A stretch of DNA of 64,000 bases, from NCBI GenBank assembly GCA_965276815.1, contig CBDIBE010000007.1:124001-188000 (forward strand). The letters are read 5' to 3'. This DNA is from JAVVHH01 sp965276815. GTDB taxonomy: Bacteria; Pseudomonadota; Alphaproteobacteria; Acetobacterales; Acetobacteraceae. The notes below the pieces were generated by a model that did no database searches, had not been told where the DNA came from, and was given only the letters and a program-made list of their open reading frames with translations. Positions 42,895-51,561 of the stretch are shown here, in pieces (the first letter of the stretch is position 1; each line of letters opens with the position of its first letter). The translations under genes and the position numbers were made by a program.

Positions 42895-45800
42895 GCAGCT
42901 CGCCGGCGCTGCGCGCAGTGGCGGTCCGGCGCAAGGCGCCGACGACCTCGGCGCGGAACGCGTCGTTGGTCACCAGAAGACGGTTGAAGAACGCGTCGAT
43001 CCAGGTCGGGAAGTCGCGCATGGAGAGCGTCGGCGACGTGCTCGCCACGCGGACGAGGAGGTCGGGCCGGCCGATCTCTTGGAGGAACGAGTCGACCAGC
43101 GCGCCGGCATGGAAGCGGATGTTGGCGAGGGCGCAGACCAGATCCTCGCGCAGCGCCGGGTCATCGCGCCGCAACGTGCTCCGCAGCGCCTCGAGCGCGA
43201 GCGCATCAAGTTGATAGACGAAGGACAGCACCTCGGCGGCCCTGATGCCGCGGCGGGCGAAGTCGGCGTCGCCCAGTTCCGCGGCCTGGTCTAGCCAATC
43301 GGCGATGAACCGGCCGCCGGCGGGCCGGCCGTGGCGGTGAAACACCACCTGCGGCCACGCCATGTGCGGCACGAGTTGGTAGGCTTTGCTGTCGGTCTGC
43401 AGCGTCGCGCGGGTCGGGCCGATCGTCGTATAGGCCCAATCGGCGTAGGCGGTTAGCCACTCATCCGACGGGTCGGTCGCCGTGCTGAGGACGTGGAAGC
43501 CGCTGTAGAGCACGGATTGGTAGATCCAGCCGGGTCCCTCCGCCATGAGGCGCGACATGGTCTGCAGCGCGCCGGCGGGGTCGGCCGCGCCGAGGCGCAC
43601 CAGCGTGCGCTCGACCGTCAGCATGAGGTGGACGTCGAAGGGCAGGCCCGGCCGGGTGAGGACATCGGCGATGATTGCTGTGCCGCGAGAGGGATCTTCC
43701 AGGCAGTCGAGGATCGGCAGCGCCGGGTCGTGCGCCTCCGGCGGGCGGGCGAAGGTGGTGCGGATCTCGGCGTAGTTGAACGGCTGGTAGTCGGGCTGCC
43801 GGGTCATCAGGGCGCGCAGCAGCGGCTTGAGCCAGACGAGAACCCAGCTTCGGCCCACCAAGCGCGCGGCTGGACGGCGCTGCATGGTATGGACGGCGGT
43901 GCGCCAGGCTTGGCTCAGGCGGGCGAGGGTCGCGTGATCGGTCAAGTCTCGGGTCAGGATGGCGAAGGACAGCCCGGCCGCGACGTTGACGGCGGCGTCG
44001 CGCGGCTTGCCGGCCCAGTTGGTCAGGCCGGCGAGGATTTGCTCGAACACGGCCCAGCCAGTCTCCCGATGGTCGCGCCAGAGGCGATAGGCTTCCGGCA
44101 CGGCGACCGCGACCAAGGCGGGGTCGTTGCCGCGGACCGCCGCGAGCAACGGATCTGGCAGCCCGGCGCGCGCGGCCAAGCGAAGTGCCGCGACCTGGGC
44201 GGCGCGCCCAGCCGCGTCCTTGCCACGCATGGCGGCAACCACGCGGCCGATCCGGCTGGGCGGCAGGGCGGCCCGGCCGATTGCGGCGACCACCGACTCG
44301 AGCCGCATCGCGTCGGTGGTGACGGCAAGCCGCGCCGCACCTTCGTCGTCGCCGATGGCGAGCAGGGCGCCGGCCAGTTCGCCCCAGTCGGCCGCGAGCG
44401 CGAAGGCGTCGTCCTGGCGCGCGGCGTGGAAGCGCCCCGCCTGCAGCAGATCGCGCAGCTCGCCGGCCTGGCCCGCCTCGGCCAAGTGCGCGGCGAGATG
44501 GCGGAACTTGTAGGGCTCGGCCGGCAAGCGGGCCCAGTTGCGGCACCAGTCCAGCAGCAGGCCCCTGCCCTCCCCAGGGTCGACCAGGAAATACGGGTCG
44601 CCGCCCTGCGCGTCGGTGAGCCAGTCAGCGAGCGCCTTGTGATGCAGCGAGAGCGTGCCGGCGGCGCGGTCCAGGTAGGGCGCCAGCGCATCGAAGACGG
44701 CGCGGGCAGCGGCCGGGCCGAGCCCGGTGATGGCGGCCAGGACGGGCTCGGTCAACGGCTCGCGCGCGGCCAGCATCACCGACAAGACGCGCCGGGCGGG
44801 GGTGTAGGCCGCCTCGCTGCGGAACGAGCGTGCGAAAAACTGCGAGAACAACCCGGTCAGCCGCGGCGGCAGATCCTCGACGGAGAAGGCGCGGTCCGCC
44901 TGGGTGAGGGCCTCGGTGGCGAGCCGCGCGTAAAGGAAGCTGCCATTGGCCACGACCGCGAGCCGCGCCGCCTGTTCCGGCGGCAGGCGCTGGTCGAGCC
45001 AGTCGCGCAAATCGGCCCGGTTGCGCTCGTCCACCTCGTCGAGCCGAAGGCGATGGGCGGCTTCGAACCCGCGTATGGCGGCCGGATCCGGCCGCGATGT
45101 CGCCAGGATGCGCAGCCAAGGCGGCAAGCGGTCGAGCCGCGGTGCGAGCAGCTCCAGCACGCTGCGGCCCTGCCGGCCCATGCCGGTCGAGAGGGCCTCG
45201 TCCAAGGCATCGAGCACGATCATCCGCTTCCCGCCGGGGTCCGCCAGCGCGGCGAGCGGCGTGAGCACGGCGCCTTCGAGCGCGCTGGCCGGGTCGGCGT
45301 CGGATTCGCTGGGGTAGAGCAGCCGGCTCGTCTCCGGGGCGCGGATCGCGGCCGCGTAGCCGGGAACGCTGCGGGTGAGCTGCGCTGCCAGGCCGCGCAC
45401 GAACCGGCCGGCCTCCCGCGTCGCCGGGGTCTCCGATTGGAATAGGTGATGGGCGACGACCTCCGTTCCCTCTTGACGCCGCAGCAATTCGGCGGCGAAG
45501 GCGGACTTGCCGACACCCGGTGGCCCGAGCAGCAGCAGCATCGGCTCAGTGCCCACCGCCAGCCACTCGCTAACTTGCTCGAACAGCCACGTGCGGCCGA
45601 GAAATCCCTGCGCCTTGGTCGCCAGCACGCCGGAACTGTCCCAGGCTGACACGGGCTCAGCGATCGGGCCCGCGTCGCGCAATGCGGCCAGCAGTGTGGC
45701 GAAGCCGGACCGCAGGATGGCCGGGTTCGCCTGCCAGCCGACCATGTCGATGTAATTGAGGCGGGCGATCGGCAGCGGCACGTCGCAGCGCTCGATCATG

Positions 45801-46102
45801 ACAGGCACGACCTGGCGGTTGGCATTGCGGGCCCGGACGATTTCGTCGAGGCAAACGCTGTCCATGCTGTCGGCGCTGCCGGGATCGCCGGCGCGGCGCA
45901 CCGCGTGCGGGCTGAGCACGGCGACGACCGCGTCGGCGGTGTCGATCGCCTCGGCGAGCCCCTCATCCCAGGCTTCTCCCGCACGCAGCCCAACCAGATC
46001 CACGAAGGGGATGAAACCGGCCTCGGCCAGCGCCGGGCGCAACTGTTCCACAAACGCCGAGGCGTCGCGGCGGCCGTAGCTGAGGAAGACGTGTCCGGGC
46101 AT
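42773..46102 (-). CDS. TIR-NACHT (STAND) protein
   Basis: A 1109-residue protein. Residues 1 to about 140 are a TIR domain: HVFLSYGRRDASAFVEQL, VDLVGLRAGEAWDEGLAEAI, VVAVLSPHAV, and CLDEI with E87, the position of the catalytic Glu in NAD-cleaving TIRs. A NACHT-type NTPase follows, with Walker A GPPGVGKS (193-200), Walker B VLDALDEA (296-303) and the ATSRPD sensor segment (334-339). The rest (about 500-1109) is helical repeat sequence that probably senses the trigger. Such proteins are candidate anti-phage or cell-death switches. The ATG at 46102 is used; a frame to 46687 would be antisense to copy B. The last roughly 40 codons are antisense to the methyltransferase 3' end. Confidence 0.88.
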   Translation of the reverse strand: MPGHVFLSYGRRDASAFVEQLRPALAEAGFIPFVDLVGLRAGEAWDEGLAEAIDTADAVVAVLSPHAVRRAGDPGSADSMDSVCLDEIVRARNANRQVVPVMIERCDVPLPIARLNYIDMVGWQANPAILRSGFATLLAALRDAGPIAEPVSAWDSSGVLATKAQGFLGRTWLFEQVSEWLAVGTEPMLLLLGPPGVGKSAFAAELLRRQEGTEVVAHHLFQSETPATREAGRFVRGLAAQLTRSVPGYAAAIRAPETSRLLYPSESDADPASALEGAVLTPLAALADPGGKRMIVLDALDEALSTGMGRQGRSVLELLAPRLDRLPPWLRILATSRPDPAAIRGFEAAHRLRLDEVDERNRADLRDWLDQRLPPEQAARLAVVANGSFLYARLATEALTQADRAFSVEDLPPRLTGLFSQFFARSFRSEAAYTPARRVLSVMLAAREPLTEPVLAAITGLGPAAARAVFDALAPYLDRAAGTLSLHHKALADWLTDAQGGDPYFLVDPGEGRGLLLDWCRNWARLPAEPYKFRHLAAHLAEAGQAGELRDLLQAGRFHAARQDDAFALAADWGELAGALLAIGDDEGAARLAVTTDAMRLESVVAAIGRAALPPSRIGRVVAAMRGKDAAGRAAQVAALRLAARAGLPDPLLAAVRGNDPALVAVAVPEAYRLWRDHRETGWAVFEQILAGLTNWAGKPRDAAVNVAAGLSFAILTRDLTDHATLARLSQAWRTAVHTMQRRPAARLVGRSWVLVWLKPLLRALMTRQPDYQPFNYAEIRTTFARPPEAHDPALPILDCLEDPSRGTAIIADVLTRPGLPFDVHLMLTVERTLVRLGAADPAGALQTMSRLMAEGPGWIYQSVLYSGFHVLSTATDPSDEWLTAYADWAYTTIGPTRATLQTDSKAYQLVPHMAWPQVVFHRHGRPAGGRFIADWLDQAAELGDADFARRGIRAAEVLSFVYQLDALALEALRSTLRRDDPALREDLVCALANIRFHAGALVDSFLQEIGRPDLLVRVASTSPTLSMRDFPTWIDAFFNRLLVTNDAFRAEVVGALRRTATARSAGELLSMGVDWVVHLLEGGMNTPPPGRRNSGAARGAASRAGTPL

Positions 46103-46160
46103 CCCGGCATTGTACACGGATCGGTTTGCGCACGGAATTGCGTCGGAGCAAGTCCGTGAT

Positions 46161-46188
46161 GCCGATCTGTGAAGCATTTCAGATCGGC
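46161..46188 (+). promoter_or_regulatory. Crp-like box within a 9-bp-arm palindrome, between TIR-NACHT and copy B
   Basis: TGTGAAGCATTTCAGA lies at 46168-46183, identical in all 16 positions to the copy A box. Here it sits in a longer palindrome whose arms GCCGATCTG and CAGATCGGC (46161-46169, 46180-46188) match perfectly. Its centre is 73.5 bp from the TIR-NACHT ATG and 83.5 bp from the copy B ATG, so one site could control both divergent genes. Confidence 0.6.
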
Positions 46189-46258
46189 GCTCGGATCGAT
46201 CCGTCAAACCGTCCTTGTCGCCGCGCTGCTGCGGACGATGAGAAACGGAGAGATCACC

Positions 46259-46603
46259 ATGTGCTTGAAGAGCATTTTGACTGCCGGATTCGTCGCCATG
46301 GTTTCGGTCGGCGCCGCCCATGCCAACGAGCCCGCGAAGTTCGAGCTTCGCAACATCAGCGGGCAGAACATCGATGTCATCCAAGTCTCGCCGGTCGGAG
46401 TCGGCATCTGGGGCGGCGATCTCCTGGGCGACCGCGTGCTGCGCAACGGCAGCTCGGTCTTGGTTGATCCCGGCTCGACGGGCTGCATGTTCGACGTGCG
46501 TGTTGTTTACCATAGCTGGGCCGCGGAGTCGTTGCGCAACGTCGATCTCTGCCGCACGGCGCGGATCAGCTTCGCCAACAGCCAAGGCTACACGATGAAC
46601 TAG
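46259..46603 (+). CDS. Small secreted protein, copy B
   Basis: A 114-residue protein with a signal peptide ending AAHA-NE and the same mature pattern as copy A: NISGQNIDVIQVSP, IWGGDLLG, TGCMFDVRV and DLCRTARIS. It is 75% identical to copy A, and the leader upstream of the ATG is also conserved, so the duplicated unit includes the promoter. GGAGAG precedes the ATG. A GTG-started longer frame at 46169 would begin inside the Crp-like box. Both copies point out of the island. Confidence 0.85.
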   Translation: MCLKSILTAGFVAMVSVGAAHANEPAKFELRNISGQNIDVIQVSPVGVGIWGGDLLGDRVLRNGSSVLVDPGSTGCMFDVRVVYHSWAAESLRNVDLCRTARISFANSQGYTMN

Positions 46604-46620
46604 GAGGGTTGTGACAGCCG

Positions 46621-46655
46621 AAGGGGCCTTGCCGGCGATGGCAGGGTCCCTTTTT
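46621..46655 (+). terminator. Rho-independent terminator after copy B
   Basis: AAGGGGCCTTGCC pairs with GGCAGGGTCCCTT around a short loop, with a few wobble or bulged positions, and is followed by TTTTTG. It lies 18 bp after the copy B stop. Confidence 0.75.
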
Positions 46656-46728
46656 GTAACTGGCCGCCGCGACGAAGGTATCGGCATCTGCTACACTGGC
46701 TTCTCCGACCTGAGCTGAGCTAGAACGC

Positions 46729-47373
46729 ATGTATATTCCGACGCAGTTCGCCGAGGACCGGCTGCCCATCCTGCACGAGGCCATAAGGCAGACTGGGCTG
46801 GCCAATTTGGTGACGACCGGGCCGGACGGCATCATCGCCAGCCCGTTGCCGTTGATGCTCGACGCCGATGCCGGGCCCTACGGGACGCTGTACGGCCATT
46901 TGGCGCGCGGCAACCCGCAATGGCGCACGAGCGACACGGCGATCGAAGCGCTGGCGATCTTCATGGGCCCAGACTCCTACGTGTCGCCCTCGTACTACGA
47001 GACCAAGCGCGAGACCGGCAAGGTGGTCCCGACCTGGAATTACGTCACCATTCACGCTTATGGCGCCATCACATTTTCCGACGACCTCGGCCGGTTGCTT
47101 GAGGTGGTGACCCGGCTGACCGCCCGGCACGAGGGCGGCCGGGCGACCCCGTGGCAAGTCACCGATGCGCCGCCGGCCTTCACGCAATCGCAGCTCAAGG
47201 GAATCGTTGCCTTCGAGATGCCGATCGCCCGACTGCAGGGGAAGTGGAAAATGAGCCAAAACCGAAACTTGCCGGACCAGGCCGGCGTGATCGCCGGGCT
47301 GCGCGCGGATGGCAAGGAGGAGGTCGCGGCAGTGGTCGAGGCCCAAACGAAGGCCCGGCCATCGGTTGGTTAG
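46729..47373 (+). CDS. paiB: PaiB-like FMN-binding protein
   Basis: A 214-residue protein of the split-barrel FMN-binding family. The N-terminal MYIPTQFAEDR, then LVTTGPDGIIASPLPLML, GHLARGNPQW and SYYETKRETGKVVPTWNY, and the C-terminal KWKMSQNR block, are all typical of PaiB. Members were first described as negative regulators of sporulation and protease genes in Bacillus; in other bacteria the role is probably redox or flavin related. No ribosome binding site is strong; it starts at the ATG at 46729. Confidence 0.88.
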   Translation: MYIPTQFAEDRLPILHEAIRQTGLANLVTTGPDGIIASPLPLMLDADAGPYGTLYGHLARGNPQWRTSDTAIEALAIFMGPDSYVSPSYYETKRETGKVVPTWNYVTIHAYGAITFSDDLGRLLEVVTRLTARHEGGRATPWQVTDAPPAFTQSQLKGIVAFEMPIARLQGKWKMSQNRNLPDQAGVIAGLRADGKEEVAAVVEAQTKARPSVG

Positions 47374-47594
47374 GGGCGTCGCCGACTTCGCGCCCCATCA
47401 GGGGTGATCAATCAAGCAAGACCGAAGTCTGGCCGGAAATCCTGGCGAATATCGCTGGATGGATTGCGCTTGACGGCATCGCGACGCCGATGGAAGTTCG
47501 CGGCATTACGGCCGGGTTATGCGACGATTGTGCTATCCAGGCGACTTGTGTTTGACCTCCTGGCGGACGCCAGGCAGGGCGTAGAGGATTTCCG
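47374..47594. promoter_or_regulatory. 221-bp gap before the exopolysaccharide locus
   Basis: The region separates paiB from the flippase gene. No convincing gene is present. AGAGGA, about 6 bases before the TTG start at 47595, is the flippase ribosome binding site. Confidence 0.4.
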
Positions 47595-49013
47595 TTGTCT
47601 GTATTAGCCCGCCTGAAGAATCCAGGTTTGCGCGATGTCGCGCTCTACGCTTTTGCGACTGGCGTTGCGGCGGTGCTCACGCTCCTGTTGACGCGAGTTC
47701 TTTGGCGCGCGTTGACCCCGGCCGAATTCGGCATCTGGTCGTTGATCGACCCCCTATTGCTGCCCGCGGCTTCCCTATTGCTGCTCGGGATAGACCACTC
47801 GATCGTCAAGCAATTGCGGATAGATCGAGCCCCATTACCGGTCGTGGTTGGGGCGCTGCTTGCGAGCACGGTTCCAGTCTCGCTGTCTGGGTTGCTCGTT
47901 ATCGACGTAGTCCTGCACCTGGCGACCCATCTAGCTTGGACCGAAACGCTTCTGCTCACGATGGCCGGCGAGGCGCTGATCCTGATGGTGCAAACCGCAT
48001 TCCGAGCGGTCGGCGCCGTCCGTAGTTTTGCTATCGTCCTGGTGGGTCGAAATCTGCTCTATCTTTTGCTGCTTCTGCTCGTGCGTGGATTGGGACCGGT
48101 CTCGATCGACTTGGTGTTCTTGCTCCGTGGCGGCTGCGTGATCGCCATCAGCATCGCTGCGCTGATCGCGCTGCGTCCCAGGTTCAAGTTCCGTTGGGCC
48201 CAGTATAGGGATGCGATCCATTATGGTTTCCCGCTGCTGCTCACCAACTTTATCTTCGCCATATCCGATATGACGGACCGCTGGTTCCTCGCGGACTTCT
48301 CGGGCGTCCAAGAAGTTGGGATCTATGCGCTGCAGCTTAAAGTTGCCGCGATTTTATCTCAGGCTATTGTCATTCCCTTTGGCATGTGGTTCGCACCTGA
48401 GCGCTTTCGCCGGCTCGAGGACCTCGACGGAGGCCGGCACTTCTTTATCAGGACGGCGGTATTGTTGGCTCTGGTCTGCGGCTATCTGTCAGGCGGGGTG
48501 TGGCTGGCGCGCTATGTCGTGCTCGGGCTGATTGCGCCGGGCGCCGTCATTTCGCCGCTCAGTCTGGCGCTTTGCCTGGGAGCGGTAAGCTTCCTCGCCC
48601 TCTCACAAGCCCTCAACGTGGGTCTTTTGGCGCCCGGACAGACCGGCAAGAACGTCGTGTGCATGGGTGTAACCATCGCCGTGACCGTGTTGGCGTCCGC
48701 CATCTTGGTGCCCAAGTTCGGCATCAACGGTGCGGCCGCGAGCCGCTTCCTGGGCGGCCTGGTGATGATGGTCGCGACAGCCATCTGGTCCAACCGGGTC
48801 TACCCGATTGCGTTCCCGTTTGCGGCGGGTGCGGCTTATGCAGTTGCGTCCGTGCTCGCAGCCTTTTGGATCGATCGTTGGATGAGTGATCAAGGTCTTG
48901 CGGCAATGCTGGTCACCTGGACTATCGTGACCGGCCTCTTTGCCCTGTCGCTATGGAGCCGGGTTGTGCGCGCCGGGCCGGCTGCTTCGTTCCTGCGCAG
49001 CTCAACCCGGTAG
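47595..49013 (+). CDS. Wzx-like polysaccharide flippase
   Basis: A 472-residue membrane protein with about 12-14 hydrophobic segments and little soluble sequence. LYAFATGVAAVLTLLLTRVLWRALTPAEFGIWSL is the usual first region of Wzx/MATE-fold flippases, and the second half (YGFPLLLTNFIFAISDMTDRWFLA) repeats the pattern. It moves lipid-linked sugar repeat units across the inner membrane. The start is TTG after AGAGGA. The 3' end overlaps the convergent GT9 gene by 12 bp. Confidence 0.85.
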   Translation: MSVLARLKNPGLRDVALYAFATGVAAVLTLLLTRVLWRALTPAEFGIWSLIDPLLLPAASLLLLGIDHSIVKQLRIDRAPLPVVVGALLASTVPVSLSGLLVIDVVLHLATHLAWTETLLLTMAGEALILMVQTAFRAVGAVRSFAIVLVGRNLLYLLLLLLVRGLGPVSIDLVFLLRGGCVIAISIAALIALRPRFKFRWAQYRDAIHYGFPLLLTNFIFAISDMTDRWFLADFSGVQEVGIYALQLKVAAILSQAIVIPFGMWFAPERFRRLEDLDGGRHFFIRTAVLLALVCGYLSGGVWLARYVVLGLIAPGAVISPLSLALCLGAVSFLALSQALNVGLLAPGQTGKNVVCMGVTIAVTVLASAILVPKFGINGAAASRFLGGLVMMVATAIWSNRVYPIAFPFAAGAAYAVASVLAAFWIDRWMSDQGLAAMLVTWTIVTGLFALSLWSRVVRAGPAASFLRSSTR

Positions 49014-50087
49014 GAAGCGATGCACTGCGGCCGCGACAGCCGCCGGGTCGTGCCTCGTCATGCAGATGCGATTGTGCCGGCAGGAGGCCTTTTCAACCAA
49101 TTCGCACCCCTCACAGGGCACTGCGTTATAGAAGAATACATCTCGTTCCCGATCGGAAAACCATTTTCCGGGCAAATTGCGCGCACTATACACACCGACA
49201 ATCGGCGTGTCGGCCGCGCCGGCCAGATGCAAAGTCCCGGTATCGTGTCCGACGAACGCGGCGGCGCGTGCGGTGAGTGCGGCCGTTTCACGCGGCGTCA
49301 ACAAGCCGGACGTGTTCAAGCTGCGTCCGGGCCATGCCAGGGCGAGACGGTCGTTGCGCGGACGTTCATCAGCGGAACCCACGAACACCACCCCAACCGA
49401 GGGTTCTAGTTCCCACAAATGGTTCAGCATCGCGCGCCAATTATCGTCGCCCCAATCGTTGATCGGCACCTTGCCTCCGACAGAGACCGCCAGGATGCAC
49501 TTCACGCCCTGAAGTTGCTGCAGCAATGCATCCGCTTGCGCAAACTCCTGTTGCGAGAGCGCCAGGTCACGGTCTTCGTCCGGCGGCGGCCGGGTCGCGG
49601 CGCCGATGGTCCGAAGCAGGCGGGATGCCTCCGATTCCCACAACGCGCCCGATACCAGAGCACGCGGGAAGCGGGCGGCGCGCGACCATGGCACGCCGTG
49701 GATATGAGGGATACCGCATGCCTTGAAGAAAGCGAAGTGGCGGAGCAGGTTGCGAGAATGCTTCTCAGGCAAGAGATAATACATCATGGTCGGTCTGAGC
49801 GACCTGATCCTCTTGTGCAGCTCCCATATCCGTCCGATGTCACGCAGCGGCATCGGGTATTCGATACTGCCGATGATGACCCCGGTCGGTTTCAGTATCG
49901 CCTCAGCCGGCACCATCTTGCTGCCGATCGGGAAATTGGTCAGTAGATACCGATCCGCATTCGGGTGCCTGCGCGCTATCTCGCGATAGCATGGGAGCGA
50001 GATGACGGTGTCGCCCAAGCTCCCGATTTGCAGGATCAAGACGACCTCGTTTGCAGCCACCTCTCTCACTCCTACGCAGCCCACCAT
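49002..50087 (-). CDS. Glycosyltransferase family 9 (heptosyltransferase-like)
   Basis: A 361-residue protein. LILQIGSLGDTVISLPCYRE is the N-terminal block of heptosyltransferases, and GHDTGTLHLAGAADTPIVGVY in the C-terminal half is the nucleotide-sugar site with the D-x-G-x-x-H-L-A pattern. It probably adds a sugar from a nucleotide donor in the exopolysaccharide or lipopolysaccharide. A cysteine-rich C-terminus (CEGCELVEKASCRHNRIC) is notable. Confidence 0.85.
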   Translation of the reverse strand: MVGCVGVREVAANEVVLILQIGSLGDTVISLPCYREIARRHPNADRYLLTNFPIGSKMVPAEAILKPTGVIIGSIEYPMPLRDIGRIWELHKRIRSLRPTMMYYLLPEKHSRNLLRHFAFFKACGIPHIHGVPWSRAARFPRALVSGALWESEASRLLRTIGAATRPPPDEDRDLALSQQEFAQADALLQQLQGVKCILAVSVGGKVPINDWGDDNWRAMLNHLWELEPSVGVVFVGSADERPRNDRLALAWPGRSLNTSGLLTPRETAALTARAAAFVGHDTGTLHLAGAADTPIVGVYSARNLPGKWFSDRERDVFFYNAVPCEGCELVEKASCRHNRICMTRHDPAAVAAAVHRFLPG

Positions 50088-50159
50088 AAATGAGGTTCAT
50101 CGGACTTGGGCGTTTCGTCATGGAGTCAGGTTTTTATACGCCCAGTACGAATTGTAGAC

Positions 50160-51530
50160 CTAAAGCATGGCCGGACGTCTGGCCCGCATTCCGTTGCTCG
50201 CGAGTAGAGACGACAAGCCTACACCGCAACTCATGAGCAGGAAGAGCTGCGAGACCGGAAATACGGCGTGGGCAACCGGCTCAAAGAAATACAACCCCAT
50301 GTAGGACAGGACCGCACCGCGTATGCTGTCCAACAACACTGTTATGCGCTCTGAAATGGCCGGGAGATTTGCCGCAGCGTCGACGATCGCGAAGAACCGC
50401 TGCCAGATCAAAAGATAGATTAGCAAGGCAGGTATGCCGAAAAATAGTGCCTGATCGATCCATCCGTTGTGAGCGTCTTCGAATTGCCAGCCCGCGACGT
50501 GCAGGCTCCAAAACTTCACATAATCAATACCATCTCCAAGGACTGCAATGTAGACATCACTCATCATGGCGTCGAGCGAAGTCTTCCACAATAAATACCG
50601 AGCTAGCACTGTGTTCTCAATCGAAGGATCGCCGCTAGATGCGCGTAGACCATAGGCAACGGATGCCGCGATCACGATGCTTACAAGGACAAGTTTAATT
50701 GCAAAAGACTGACTGCGGCGTGTCCGGACAGCGGTAAAGATTAAACCGAAGACAAACCAGATCAACGCTCCGCGTGACTCTGACAGGAAAAAAGGGATTG
50801 CTGTTAGCACGAAACACGCCAGTGTGCGTACGCGGGGCAGTCGAACTGCCCGTACTTCATAGACAAGCTTGACGGCCGAGAACATCAATCCGGGGAGCAC
50901 CACCACTGCCAATTCATTAGGGGTGCCGGAAGTACCGAGCACGAGATTACTAACTGTATTACCGTTGAAGTCGAGTTTGTAATCGTTGCCCTCGAAGGTT
51001 GGCCGTAGATATGGACCCCCTTGCCTAAACTGTATCAATGCCAGCGCGCAGTCCGCAATGCAATACAGCACGTAGAAATTGGCGAGCTTGGCAACCATCC
51101 CGGGTTGCCGCCTGACACGAATGAGAATGAAGCAGGCCAGAGGCAGACAAGGCACTATGTTCTTAGCCTGCTGCAAGACATCCGGATGCTGCCTGAACAA
51201 GAGAGCACTCAATGAGGCGAACAAAATCCACAGCAGGTATAGAAAGATTGTGAACAGAAAGCGGCCACATGTCTCCGAGAAGGGGAAACGCGTGGCAAGC
51301 ATATGACTGATGACGACCGGGACACAATAACACCATACGAACAATTCATAGAGTGTGAAGCTTGCTATCGAACTGCCCTGAAAAACCCGTATGTTGGCGA
51401 GAATAAGAGCAAGGAGGATTACGCAATCCCATTCAGCAATTACGGTGCCGAGCCTTTTTCGTTCAGGCCGGAACGCCGCCGTGGAACTGCCATGGAATGC
51501 CACGCCACCTTGTCCACTTACTGGCGCCAT
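50160..51530 (-). CDS. O-antigen polymerase/ligase-like membrane protein (Wzy type)
   Basis: A 456-residue protein with about 10-12 hydrophobic helices. A long periplasmic loop between about residues 270 and 360 includes DAHNGWIDQALFFGI, similar to the W-x-x-H/N-x-x-L loop of Wzy/WaaL proteins. It would polymerise or transfer repeat units. The coding sequence is clearly richer in A/T than its neighbours. The ATG at 51530 is used; the first membrane helix begins near residue 35, so a later start is possible. Confidence 0.75.
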   Translation of the reverse strand: MAPVSGQGGVAFHGSSTAAFRPERKRLGTVIAEWDCVILLALILANIRVFQGSSIASFTLYELFVWCYCVPVVISHMLATRFPFSETCGRFLFTIFLYLLWILFASLSALLFRQHPDVLQQAKNIVPCLPLACFILIRVRRQPGMVAKLANFYVLYCIADCALALIQFRQGGPYLRPTFEGNDYKLDFNGNTVSNLVLGTSGTPNELAVVVLPGLMFSAVKLVYEVRAVRLPRVRTLACFVLTAIPFFLSESRGALIWFVFGLIFTAVRTRRSQSFAIKLVLVSIVIAASVAYGLRASSGDPSIENTVLARYLLWKTSLDAMMSDVYIAVLGDGIDYVKFWSLHVAGWQFEDAHNGWIDQALFFGIPALLIYLLIWQRFFAIVDAAANLPAISERITVLLDSIRGAVLSYMGLYFFEPVAHAVFPVSQLFLLMSCGVGLSSLLASNGMRARRPAML

Positions 51531-51561
51531 TAGACGATCGGCTCAGCCAATACGGCACCTG

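Noticed and set aside
46169..46258. GTG start giving a 144-residue form of the secreted proteins
   Set aside because: The GTG lies inside the Crp-like box and the added 30 residues precede a good signal peptide. The frame is kept in both copies, but a shared promoter duplication explains that.
46621..46655. A terminal inverted repeat of a transposon at the copy B end
   Set aside because: It is a normal terminator hairpin followed by T residues and has no partner near copy A.
46103..46687. Longer N-terminus of the TIR-NACHT protein
   Set aside because: It runs antisense through copy B; the TIR domain begins right after the ATG at 46102.
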